From Ptiloglossa arizonensis (Eukaryota; Arthropoda; Insecta; Hymenoptera; Colletidae): a DNA stretch of 64,000 nucleotides. The DNA lies in the NCBI RefSeq assembly GCF_051014685.1, contig NC_135058.1, positions 11,844,811-11,908,810 on the forward strand, in the 5' to 3' direction. Under the pieces are notes generated by a model that had not been told where the DNA came from, did not search any database, and saw nothing but the letters and a program-made list of their open reading frames with translations. Shown piece after piece: positions 13,301 through 25,300 of this stretch. Numbering within the stretch: the stretch's first letter is position 1; each line of letters opens with the position of its first letter. A program made the translations under genes and the position numbers.

Positions 13301-16300
13301 TCCACGGGCCACGGTCCACAGAGCGAATCCTTAAATCCTAGATCGAACAGCCTGCATAAATGTTTTATTGTTTACCGATCAAACTCTAGCGCCGTACGGG
13401 GAATCCCCCGTCACGCGTTTCGCTTCTTCGCGGTAATCGTAAACGGGCGTTGAGGTTAGGTTCGAAACTTCGTGACCGTTCGCGACGAAAACAATGTAAT
13501 AAAGTACGTACGCGACTTTAACGAGCGCATTTTACTTCTTGGTAAACGATCGAGCGCGAACCTGTGTCCTCGCTACGATAAACACGACGAAACAGTCGTC
13601 GTGTTAACCTAAAATATGCAAATACCTGTACGCGAAAGAATCTTCTTCTTCGCGTGTCCCGTGCTGTGAATAATGTACAAAAAAGGACGAGACGAAAGCT
13701 CGTCGTGAATAATAATAAACGATTAATGAAATTTGACGAGGAAAAGGCACGTTGGAAACTTTGTTCTCAATTCGATACATTGGATCGATAAAATAATAAT
13801 GGCGTGCAGACTTGCGTCGATAATAAAACTATATTTCCATCGGAAATTTAATATCGACTGTATCGAAACTTTAGGGAGATTTTTTTAATACATCGTTCCC
13901 TTGTCAAATTTTATCGATTGAATACTATTCACGACGATCTTTGTGTCGCGTGTAAATTTTTCATGTTTCACCTTCGGTACTTGTTAATCCGTAATATTTA
14001 TTTATTTATTCACGGGCGCAGACCCTTCAGTATGCGGAAAAAGAGAAACACAAAGGCAGGTGGATATAGGTAGACAACATACGAGAGAGACTACATCCGA
14101 AAGTAGCACAAGAGCTAAAGAAATCGAGCAAATTGCCGTACTTGTTCACATTGATAATGATCCTAACGATACAATTAAATTGGCCGTAAAGTGACGAAGC
14201 GTTTCACAGCAAAAAGGATACGATTCCTTTTAGACACAGACGAGGTGTTTAATTTGAAGTGTAGCACGATTTCTAGGTATACGACACGTTTGAAACGTTG
14301 CATGTAAAAAGTAGATCAAACGTGAGACAAAAAAGTTTATACGTGACAAAAATTGATTAAATATAGACACTGGTTAACTTAACTTAAGAACAGCAATCGT
14401 GGAAATCTATATACCTTCCACTACATTATGCAAATATTTTTATTATCGATATCATACACGGTAGAATATACCAAAAAAATTATACTCAACTGGACATATT
14501 TTCGTCAATTCCTATATTTCGTTAATTATCGTACGAAATTTGCGTTCGAGACGTTTTCTCAAAAATAAACCGCGTTCGTCGAAGCCACGTGTTCGTGTAA
14601 TTTATTTTCGGACACGTCGAAACGAACGCGCCGGATAAATTCGCGACAGAATACATAAAAAAAGGTAATCCACGGCTAGGGAAACTTTTTACGCCGGTGG
14701 TGCACCGGGAACTTGTACTCCCGGGGCGTTTTTATTCGAGGAACCCGGCCGTAGTTTCGTTTGCTCGTCAATGGAGCTTTCGAGTTTCCTACCGAGATTG
14801 CGAGACCACTTCGCGAAACTCTCTCGCGGACCACGAAATCTATAAGAAAAGAACGAGAAAGAACGGGCTCGGCCAACTGGTTCGTAATGTGAGTTTATGC
14901 GCCGTAAACGTTCTCCTTAGTAGTAAACTGCACGGAATTATCGCGAAACGCGTGTTCCAGATGGACAATCCCTTCCGTCAGCAGCATTCGGAAAAACGAC
15001 AATGGGTCTCGCGTGACGTTACGTCGAATGTGAACATTTTTGGGTCGAATAGAGAGAGACCTCGATCTACGTCACTAAGCGGAAATTATTGTTACCTTTT
15101 TCGTGGCGCGTGGCAAAAAAACAAAGAATACTGAAATTAATAGCAGCGAGTAGGAAGAAATTGAGATGTGCTAAGAGAAGACGTCATTTTTATAATAGGT
15201 TGATCGATAAGTTTTGTCATTGGATAAGAAATGGAGCTACTAGGTTCGTTGTTTTATTTTTCTAAAGATGGTACTACTGTTTGATGAATATGTGTGAAGT
15301 TTCATGTAGGTTTGTCGAGTCATTCGTATATTTACAGTTGTTCAAAGTTCAAGTGTCATTGTATTTTTTTACAACGGAGAAAACGAGAAAACTTATCGAA
15401 CAACCTAGTACTTATGGAGTGATTTTCATTTTGTGGCCAGCATGCAGTAACTAAAAGAAAAATGGTGGAAACATTGCATTTAACGTTGGAATTTACGTAC
15501 GAAACCCGAAATAAGATTATGTTTCCAAGATCCTGCTGGAAAGATCTTCGAAGCATAATTATGTCCACAGTGAATGCTCCTTATGATGTTCGTTCTTCTC
15601 TTTATTTAAGTTGGAGAACTTATCTGGAAACTACGACCAGTTAGACTGTTTGATTGCACGTTTTTACTGCTGTCTGGAATTGCTGTTTACTCGGTGTAAA
15701 CGCAGATTGTAAACTGCGTGTTTCGTGGGTTTACTAAGACTGAATTAAACGGTTGGATAGTATGTTAATGCACCGCTATTCGTGGCAGAGTTAGTGCGTG
15801 ATTATCCGTGTATACAGTTCACCCTTCGCGTAGAGTCGCACTTTCACGAGGATAAAAAGGCTTTACCGACTTCGAGAACGTAAATGCGTTTTAGAGAGTC
15901 ATCGTCCGACATCCCCGATCTCGGAGCACACGATGGAGGAAATTGATGTAAATACGTTTTATTAATATTCTCCTCTTTCGCGATGTTCGTGCACGTTTCG
16001 TGGTAATTGAACGAACCGAATATGAAAAATTCGCGCAGTTAAATACGAGCCGTTTAATAAAATTATAACGAATTATATCGAATACGAACTATTCGACTAT
16101 ATTACAACGAACGATATCAAATACGATCTATTTAACGATACTATAACGAACGGCATTGAAAATGAATCAATTGCAATGAACTGTTCGTGTAACATTTTCG
16201 CTAAAATATCATCAAGTCGATTGGTAAATTCCTCATATTTTAAATCATAATAGAGTGCCTCGAAATACCGACTGAAATAACCCTTGACCTATTATTGAAA

Positions 16301-19300
16301 TTATAATAGAAAAGATATCTATATATATTTATTTCAACTCTTTTGAAAATCGTTTCGAGAAGTCCATTATCTTCTTCAACTCCATTAAATATATTTCTTT
16401 CGAGAACCAAGACGAATTCGAATAGGTACGAATTTCCTTTCTTTCTCAATCAAAGTTTAAACAATATTTAACTCGAATACGATCTTGACAGTTCACAGAA
16501 AAACAACAGGGGGGTTAACATACTGTATAGTTTGATGACAGGTAAAAGTCGATGTTCCTGTTGCGGTTACAAGCTTCTTGGAAACCTTCCGATTCGATTT
16601 CCCGTCTTTGCGCAGTAATTGCACTCCGCGACGTTGTTCCAGCTTGATGCTCTTTTCCTTGCTCGATGCAACATGGCCATAAGCACGTCCATCTATCCGT
16701 GTTACTCGACAGATAGTAAAGAAAGTTGTTTACACTGTGGAAGTATTGCTATAACAGACTACTTCTCTGAGTAGTTGTCACGATGCACGTATATTCTCGA
16801 TGTTATTGCACGTATCCTTGTTACACGTACCGGAGCTCGCATTAAATTGCTTATAAATAATTGTTGGGGTACGCGTGTAAAGGTCGGCCGCTTACTCGAG
16901 ACACCCTGTGTATCTCTCTAGACGATTTTTCATATAAATGAAACGAATAAAGACAATCTCCCAGAAATTGTTGGAAATGAAATTTTTCTTTTCTCGGACG
17001 ATTCCATGTTTGAAATTGTGTGACTTTCGTTTGAAGCAATCCTGGACCGGAGAAATAATTTAGGATCAATTGTAAAATAAATCTATCTGTGTTTCACATT
17101 GAGTAATTTTCGTACGAAGTATTGTTCCAGTCGAAAAATTGTGTGGAATTAAGTGTAAAAAAATGCTTTCGTTTGATAAATTTCAAAAGTGTTTTCGTTC
17201 CCTTTGAAACCTCTATTAGTAAAAAAAAAAGAAGAAATACGTTTAATACTTTTTATACTCGACGATTCTATTTCGGTTTAAATAAAGAGGAATCTCGCTC
17301 GAGGGATGCTCTCTTGTCTGCGAAAATCTAAAAAGCTTTTCCTATCTTCCCGCCATTTTCGAGGAAAACAAGGTCAACTCTAAAGTATACAAAGATATTA
17401 ACCTTTTAACAGTTTAATGCATCTTGAAGACGTTCACGACGTTATAGGGCAACCTCGTAACATTTAATACACTATTTTATATTTATTGAACAGATAATAC
17501 ACAACGAAGCAATACGTGTAGAGCATATTACGAAAAATTCTCGATAATATTTACTTTTAATAGTGAACGTAAAAGTAAAAGACTTTTGACATTTGAATTA
17601 ATCTTCCTTCGTTATTTTCAACGCAGTGTTAAAGTTCAAGGTGAACAAGTATAGCGTTACAGTTCTATTTTGAGACTTGGTTCGGATCTACTTGTGTTCA
17701 ATAATTAATATTATCTTCAATGATCTTCGTTCGGATGTATGTACCAGGTATCTTGCACTTCATAGTCGTAGATTAAACAGTAAGTTTCTTTCTTCTAAGT
17801 AAACTAATTCGTTCGTATCGCGATGGACTCGTATAAGGGCAGTGTTGTTTGCGAGAAACGCGCGCAAGGGACACTAAAATGTGGGTTAGGTCGACTAAGA
17901 GGACGGTATGACGATGACTCTTGAAAGCTCGTCAAGAGGGGTCACTTTAGTCGCCCTAAATGACGTTTCACAGCACCCCGTCGACAACGTGTATATAAAT
18001 CCCGTGATATAATTTTAGAGATCTTCTTGGCTCGTTTCGAATGATACAGAAACTGTTCCAGGGCATTTAATGCACATGGTGTCCTATTCGTGCGTAAATA
18101 TCTTTGAAATTTTTATTCGTATAAAAAAAATTCTTCATTGGTTAGAAAGTTTTGAAGTGGAAATTACACAAGGTGGTTTACTAAAAAGACATCCGAATAT
18201 ATTTTGCTCCCGTGCTCCCGTAAAATGTTTAAATACATACCTTCCTATTGTGACAGTGCTACGGTCGTCGAAGTGAAATCAATTTTCCGCGCGCGAATGT
18301 TAAAATTATTTCCACCTTCCGTTTAAGACGAATTTCTACTTTCGTTCGGGTAGCTACGGAAGGTCTTGAAAACTTGCACGGAAAGGTCGAAGCAAGCTCG
18401 GAGTGACAGCTCATATCCATGTCAAACGGTGAAGTGGCTTTTCAGTCTTACTCGGTAAACTCAATAGAAACCGCGGAGAGGGTTTAGCAACCTGTTAAAA
18501 TACTCGGCGTTTGCCAGGCAGGAAGTATTTACTTTGTTCGACGCGTTAAACCGAGAGTAATTAATTTCCATGCGACACTCTCCTTTTAAACGGTACGCCA
18601 TACCTCGGTAAACAATCCTTTCGCCAATTGCATAATCATACTTTCGGTTCCTCGGACGTTTACACCGGCCGATAGAAAGTTCGAGGTGTTGCTACTCGAT
18701 TAGCATAATAATGCGAAACGACTGTAGAAACTTCGATAAATTCGATGTTTGTTTCCGTCCTCAAGTTTGAGGTCAGCTTGCACTTTGTTGGATCGCTAAG
18801 TTCCTGGCAATTAACACGTTCGCTAACGCTTGTCGTATATACGTGACGCGCCGATTCTCGTGGAAAATCATCGTGTATACGTGACATCCATGATTTTTAC
18901 TTTTCGATCTACGAGGGAAAGTATCGTAACCGAGAAAAATTTCAACGCGCTTCTTTTAAACGGAACAACGTTTCGAGATCCTCTGAGATCTCAATCTGGC
19001 TATTCTTTTTTTTTAAATTTCGTTGCAAATGTGAGTATGTATACTTCGCGCTCGAGAAGATTGCCTCTGGGGTCCATTAATTCTTTTCGAGCGAGCAGAA
19101 AGTCACCAGGTCCAGCAGCAACCGAGACACCTGCTCGAAGAAGAAAGACCATGTTTGGTGTTGAGAGTTTGTGACCTTCTTTTCACACGGAAATAATTAA
19201 TGGACCCCAGCGGCATTCTTCTCGGGTGCCAACGGTACGAATGCACGTGTGTATACTTGTTATCACGATTGCGTTCAAACGGTCGAATGCATTTTAATGA

Positions 19301-22300
19301 AACTTAATAAAATTTATGCTTTCTATTTTCGTCTCAAGGCCTGTAAGATTTTGAATAAAATTAATTCGTGTATGAAAATTTTTTTATTTCTTTTCTTAAT
19401 ATATATATTCGTTGTATGAAACAGTTTAAACGGGCATTTTAAATACATATCAAAAGGAATTAAATTTTGTACAAAGGAATTGCATAAGTGTTTCTCCGTC
19501 TTCTCCAATAAAGGAAACATTGAATGAAATTTATTCGTTGCGTTTGTGCATTCATAAAAACATGAACTATGTTAAATAAACTACTACAAATAAAGCGTAA
19601 TCCGTAATGGATAAATTCCTGACCGAATGGTGGTAGTGAATGTGTTAAATCGAGATGATTCTATAATTAATTTTCTCGGCATAACTAACAGTTCGAGATC
19701 TATGGAACGATCTATAAGCTGCACGTGTGTTCCGTGTTTCTACATAACTTTCCCAAATGCCTTTTCCGTAAACTTTCCTAATTACTCTACGAGTTCAGAA
19801 TTATACAACAAATCATAGAATTGTAAAACAACGACCGATTCCAAATTCATGAGCAGTAGTGCACGTATTATGCATGCCTTGCTAACAATTGTTTCTAAAT
19901 AGAATGGACTTCGAACGTAGCGAAATGTTTATTCATATTTTGTTGATATAGGAAAGATGCGGCGGTTAACATGGAAGGACAGTTCCTGGTGCGCCAGATC
20001 TACGACGATGAAATTACATACAATATTATATCAGCTGCTGTCAATCGACTCAGTATGTACATTATTTTGCATTATTATGAACTTTTTATTCTAATAACGC
20101 TATTTGAAAAACAAATTACATCACCTTTTCGATTAAAGTCGGGCAGCCTGCTAAACTCTTCAGGAATATTGACACCCAAGTACACTACTAGTATTGCGAA
20201 TAAATATTCATACTTAATTTACCCAACGATATTACCAAGCGATATCATAACAAGATCGACAGATGTTACGAGTGAATACCAATTTCAATTTCAGTTTATT
20301 TCAAATAAGATAATTCGTCTCTGATGAGGTTAACAGATAGCAAACGTGAACTTGTAATTTTTTTCAGTACTGACGTTCCTTTGACAAAATTTTTTGCGAT
20401 GTTAAACTTTGTTAGGACTCTAGGATCTAAGATGTCTTTATCGCCTCCCTTTCATTTTCGAATATTCAGTACAGTAAACGATTTTTTAAAATTATTAGTC
20501 ATATAACTTGTGTTCAATCCATTCCTATTCTCATTGTACAGTCCTCGATTATGTTTCCATCATTTCACGTAGAGATGGGACTAGTACCGAATCAGTGCTA
20601 CAGATAATAAAGTATTATTTTTCGGGCTCAGAGACTTCGCATCAATTTATGATACCTTTTTCAATGAAATCCAACCGATATCGATATCGAATAACACCGG
20701 CTCGATACGGTTATTGTTGTAAATGTATAAAAAATAAAAATAAAAATCTAATCGGTAGGAAACAACCGCACGGACTAGTAATAATAATAAAAAGTTTCAA
20801 TACGTTTCCAACTGAAATATCAAATTACACGGTTCTCGAAACTAGGCAACATTGTTACAGAATATCATTCTGTAAAGACCCACTACTGTGGAGTGTACAT
20901 AACCTCAATAATAGGTATCGAGGAAGTATCAGATGGGTATCGATACCTTTACAAAGTATCAAACATGTATCGATACCTTCACAAAGTATCAAACATGTAT
21001 CGATACCATCACAAAGTATCAAACATGTATCGATACCTTCACAAAGTATCGAACATGTATCGATACTTTCGTAGAAGTACAAAATGAATATCGGATCGTG
21101 TTCGATATCCACGTATTTCGTATAACTCGCTACCAGATTATAATTTACAAATTAGTATCGATGGTATCAATTCGGTATTATTCCCATTAGCAGCAAACAC
21201 ACGCTCTCCGACTCCCAGGGAGTTGACACGTAAAAGCGGTAATCGTGCCTTACGTGACAGACAGTCGGGGAAGTGACTTTTAGAGGTCAATTGAGTCTGC
21301 TCCGCTATAGCAGACCTGGGACGAAACGTGATTCTCTTTCTCATCGTTTTTTCCCCGCTTCTTTCATCTTGCCTTTGGCACTTTCTAACTGGCACAGTGG
21401 CGATTTCAGCGAAAAAGAAACACCTATTTCATACATTCTTTGTCCCAATACTGGACTCTCCCTGGTCGATAGTAAGTACACTATATCCACAGGTACAGTA
21501 TATCTAACATTACCGATCCAATATCGGACTTGGAACGAAACATAATTCTATTTCTCCTCGTCCTAACCGTATCTTCTTAAATCCTTCTCTCGATTCTTTC
21601 AACCGTCAAAGTATGTACAACCACCAGTTATTAAATGTGGCAGAACCGCACAGGGCTCACAAATAGAGCTTAGAAATGGAAGTAGAACCCCATAGGGCTC
21701 CACGAAACTCGAGGATTTACTCCATATTCTTGTTATTACATTCGCCAACGACGTCGAATTGCAATTAATTTCGCGTACGAAAGTACAGATAATTGAGTGC
21801 ACTAATTGTTCCGCTCGACAAGCTCATTCGTGCCAGGAAAATACCGTGTATTATTCCTCAGTCAAGACGTTCGCTAGGTACCCGGTCGAAGAACGACATT
21901 TTCCATTTACCGTTGTACCTCTTGACTCGTGGAACAATACCACCATAAAAACATTATCCTGAAGAGTCAGCTGCTGACAACCATTGAGTCGGTTCTAAGA
22001 ATCGACCCTTTTAATTAGCAAACCGTTCAATACGCTTTATACTCGAGAAAACTTCCCACTCTGGTAAATTGAAGAACCAATAGCGTTAGAAAAATCTCCG
22101 AATTGTATTAAATTCGAATACGCGTTACAGCGAACACCAGAGTGAACGTAGTCGATATCCATTTGTCGTTTGAGGGTAGATCAAGCCCTGAGTTCGTTCG
22201 AGATACATTTTGTTATTCGAATTTCGGAAAATCGACGATGAGATTTAAAGTTCGAATAAGCGTTATCGCAAACACCGACGCTATCGAAATTTTGAAACAG

Positions 22301-25300
22301 TCATCGAAAATTAAATTGGCGAATGATAGGTCGGACTAAGCGGGACGGTCAATCCTGGGCTTTACGGCTCCAAGAGGATTCGTTCAAAAATCCACAGGGT
22401 TAGCTCGCGACATTAATATTCACGATCCAATTGGATATCCAATTCACCGAAACTTTATCCTATTATTCGTTAAAATTACGTTCTCCCTCTCGACGATAAT
22501 CCGGACGTTATTCGTTTACAAATTGCCGCGTTACGTCTGTTCAACTTCCAATGGAATCGACGATCGTGAAAATCGATCGAAGATACCCACGAGAAATCCC
22601 GTGTGCTCCAGATATTCCCGCCAACGAGATCCTGGAACAATTCGGTCGGATGTTCTTCGAGTTCTGCCAAGACTCCGGCTACGACAAGATCCTCCAAGTG
22701 CTGGGAGCAACACCTAGGGATTTCTTGCAGGTAACGTATCGGTTATTGTTCAAATTTGTTGCTCGGATTCACGATAGATATACCGTTCGTTCTCCCCTTG
22801 GGACGGATTGAATCGAACGAGAATTCGAAAAATTCTCCACGAGTGCTTCGTGTATTGATAAAATTGGTGGTTGGGATTTTCGAACATTGCGCGAGCCATT
22901 GCTGTATCGTAATGCAGTCCCGAGAGAAGTTCCCTACTCGTGCTTCGTAAATTAATAATTAGCTGCATCGTAACACAGTTGTAATAAAAAATTCTCTATC
23001 GGTGCTTCGCGTATCACCAATTTTCACTTTTGGACATTACACGAAACACTGCCCCATCGTAACACATTCCTAATAAAAAATCTTCCATCGATGCTTCGTA
23101 CGATCATAATTCTACATCTCAATTTTCGAACATTACGCGAAATACTACCCCATTCTAGAACAATCCCGATAGAAATCTTCTATCGATGCTCTAGAAGTTC
23201 ATAATTTTACACCTCAATTTCCGAACATTACGCGAAGTACCATCCCGTCCTAATGCATTTCCAATAAATAATTTTCTATCGATGCTTTGCACGTTCATAA
23301 TTTCACACCTCGATATTCGAACATCTCGCGAAGTACTATCCCATCCTAATACATTTCCAATAAATAATTTTCAATCGACGCTTCGCACGTTCATAATTTT
23401 ACGTCTCAATTTTCGAGCATTGCCCGTAGCACTATCGTATCGTAATACATAACGAAAAAAGAAAAACTTTCCACGGTTGGTTCCGCGTATCGGTAATTAG
23501 CAATCCCGATCACCGCACATTAAACGAGGTATCGCGGTAAATCGCGCGTAGACGCGTCGCTCTTTCTTTCGTTGTTCGAACGTTCACTTTCGCGTGGAGC
23601 GAAATTAAGATTACCGCGGGGGAGTCGCGCGGTCCTCGACACCGGGTGATTTCAACGATTCCGTTTCCACGCGGTTCGAAAGTGAAAGTCCTCTCCAGAA
23701 AAGATGACACGTAGGCAGATCGCTCGCGAATCGAGCGTTGGCCCGCCGCGGTTCTTCCACCGACGGTTTCTATTTATTTCCACCGGTTGTTTTCGCTCGT
23801 TGCTTCGTTTCGAGCGCCTAAGCGGCGCACGTGCACCTGCGTACCGCTTCCCGTGGAATGTTCATTCGCGCATTCCGCGCCCAACGCTTTCAATGCGTTT
23901 CTAAACGTTGGATACCGGACACCGTTCCAGGGAAACACGACGGACCGGTCACCGATTGCCGCAACGTGTAGCCTGAGTAATTGGACAAAAAGCGCGTAAA
24001 CTCGTTCGCGCGGACGGAATACGAGCGCGGCGTTACCGCGGGCTCCGCCGGCGCCGAATTTTCTCGCCCGTTTAATCGATAAATTGTTGTCACCGCTCGT
24101 GTTTCGAAACGATGTTGATCTTCTTTAGCGACGAGCTACGCGCACGGAATTTCAAACGAAACGTTGCCAATTTGTATCGTTCGATTCAAAGTATTTAGCA
24201 CTAATTAGTTATAATCGTGGTGGTACAATTACGGTAAATTACAGCACCCAATTATCGTACTGAATTACAGTAAATTACGGTACTAAATTGTGATAAATAA
24301 CAGTACTCAATTATAGTGCTGAATTATAGCAAATTATAGTACTCGATTGTAGTACTCAATTATAGTAAATTGTAACACTCAATTATAGTACTGAATTAGA
24401 ATACTATAATTAGTAAGTTTAAATAATCTTAGTACTGATCACTAGGATAAGTAGAATTAAACTATCCGCTGCTTATGTTTCTTTAACTCGAGCAGTGTCA
24501 AGTACTAGAGCGAGAAGGTACGCAAGCGAAATCGAATTTTATTTATAGTAAATTTTTAAATTTTGTATTTCTTATTGGATATATTTAGGAGAGTATTGCC
24601 GAGTTGGTGTGCTTCTCCGGAGGAAAATGTGTACAAATATGCGAGTTGGTAATAATTCATGAGTAGTACTTCCGTGGAGATATAATGAAGTGTATATATA
24701 AATTTGAAGGGAATATAAGTATATAAATAATCATAATGCCAAGGAACTGAGTTTGTTTCAAAGATTCCGAGATTACTCTTTCTGCAGTGTGGCGTCAATT
24801 TTGAACCGTTATAGATGTTAAATATTCCAAACAGTACCGTAAATTGTGTCTACATTGCCGCGATTCCTTCACTTTAACTGCGAAAAATAACCTCAGAAAC
24901 TATCTCTCCTAATAATTTTTCATTTCGATTTGCTTTAAAATTTGCCTCCAAAAACCAGTCCATACTAATCAATTAGACCCACGTACGATCGAAACGTTGT
25001 TAAATATTTTTAATTGCCCGCAATAAATTAATTGTCTTACCCTTGTAAAATCCAATAGCAGAGATCGACGGTCCCCGATTATTAATCGACCGTTAACCCG
25101 ACTCGAAGATTACAACGTATGTAAGAATTCTACACGTATATCTTCTGGAGAACGTAACGCGCTGGAGCGAAAGGGAGGTTGAATGTGCATTTGAACGAGA
25201 AACGAAATTGAATAAAACGAAGCGCGGGTAACGCGATACTTCTGTCGCGATGAATGCGCCCAATGCGATTAACAAATGGAACGTCGACGTCGCGGAGTGG

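Larger units (their letters stand above)
10648..19951 (+). other. sGC beta-1 intron 2 (9.3 kb)
   Basis: No coding sequence was recognised. It holds the mariner-type MITE at 15196-15407, the inverted repeat at 19053-19224 and a small hairpin near 17885-17965, each listed separately. The remainder is AT-rich with only short, unremarkable frames. Confidence 0.7.
20053..22611 (+). other. sGC beta-1 intron 3
   Basis: No exon is visible between the two H-NOX exons. The centre carries the 30-bp tandem array and TATCGATA cluster listed separately. Confidence 0.7.

Noticed and set aside
15462..15644. Possible extension of the mariner element beyond 15407
   Set aside because: The inverted ends close at 15407 with TA. 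The following frame has no transposase motif.
20508..21190. Frames on both strands through the 30-bp repeat (up to 188 codons)
   Set aside because: They remain open only because the repeat unit is a multiple of three. They have no similarity outside the repeat and lie in the cyclase intron.
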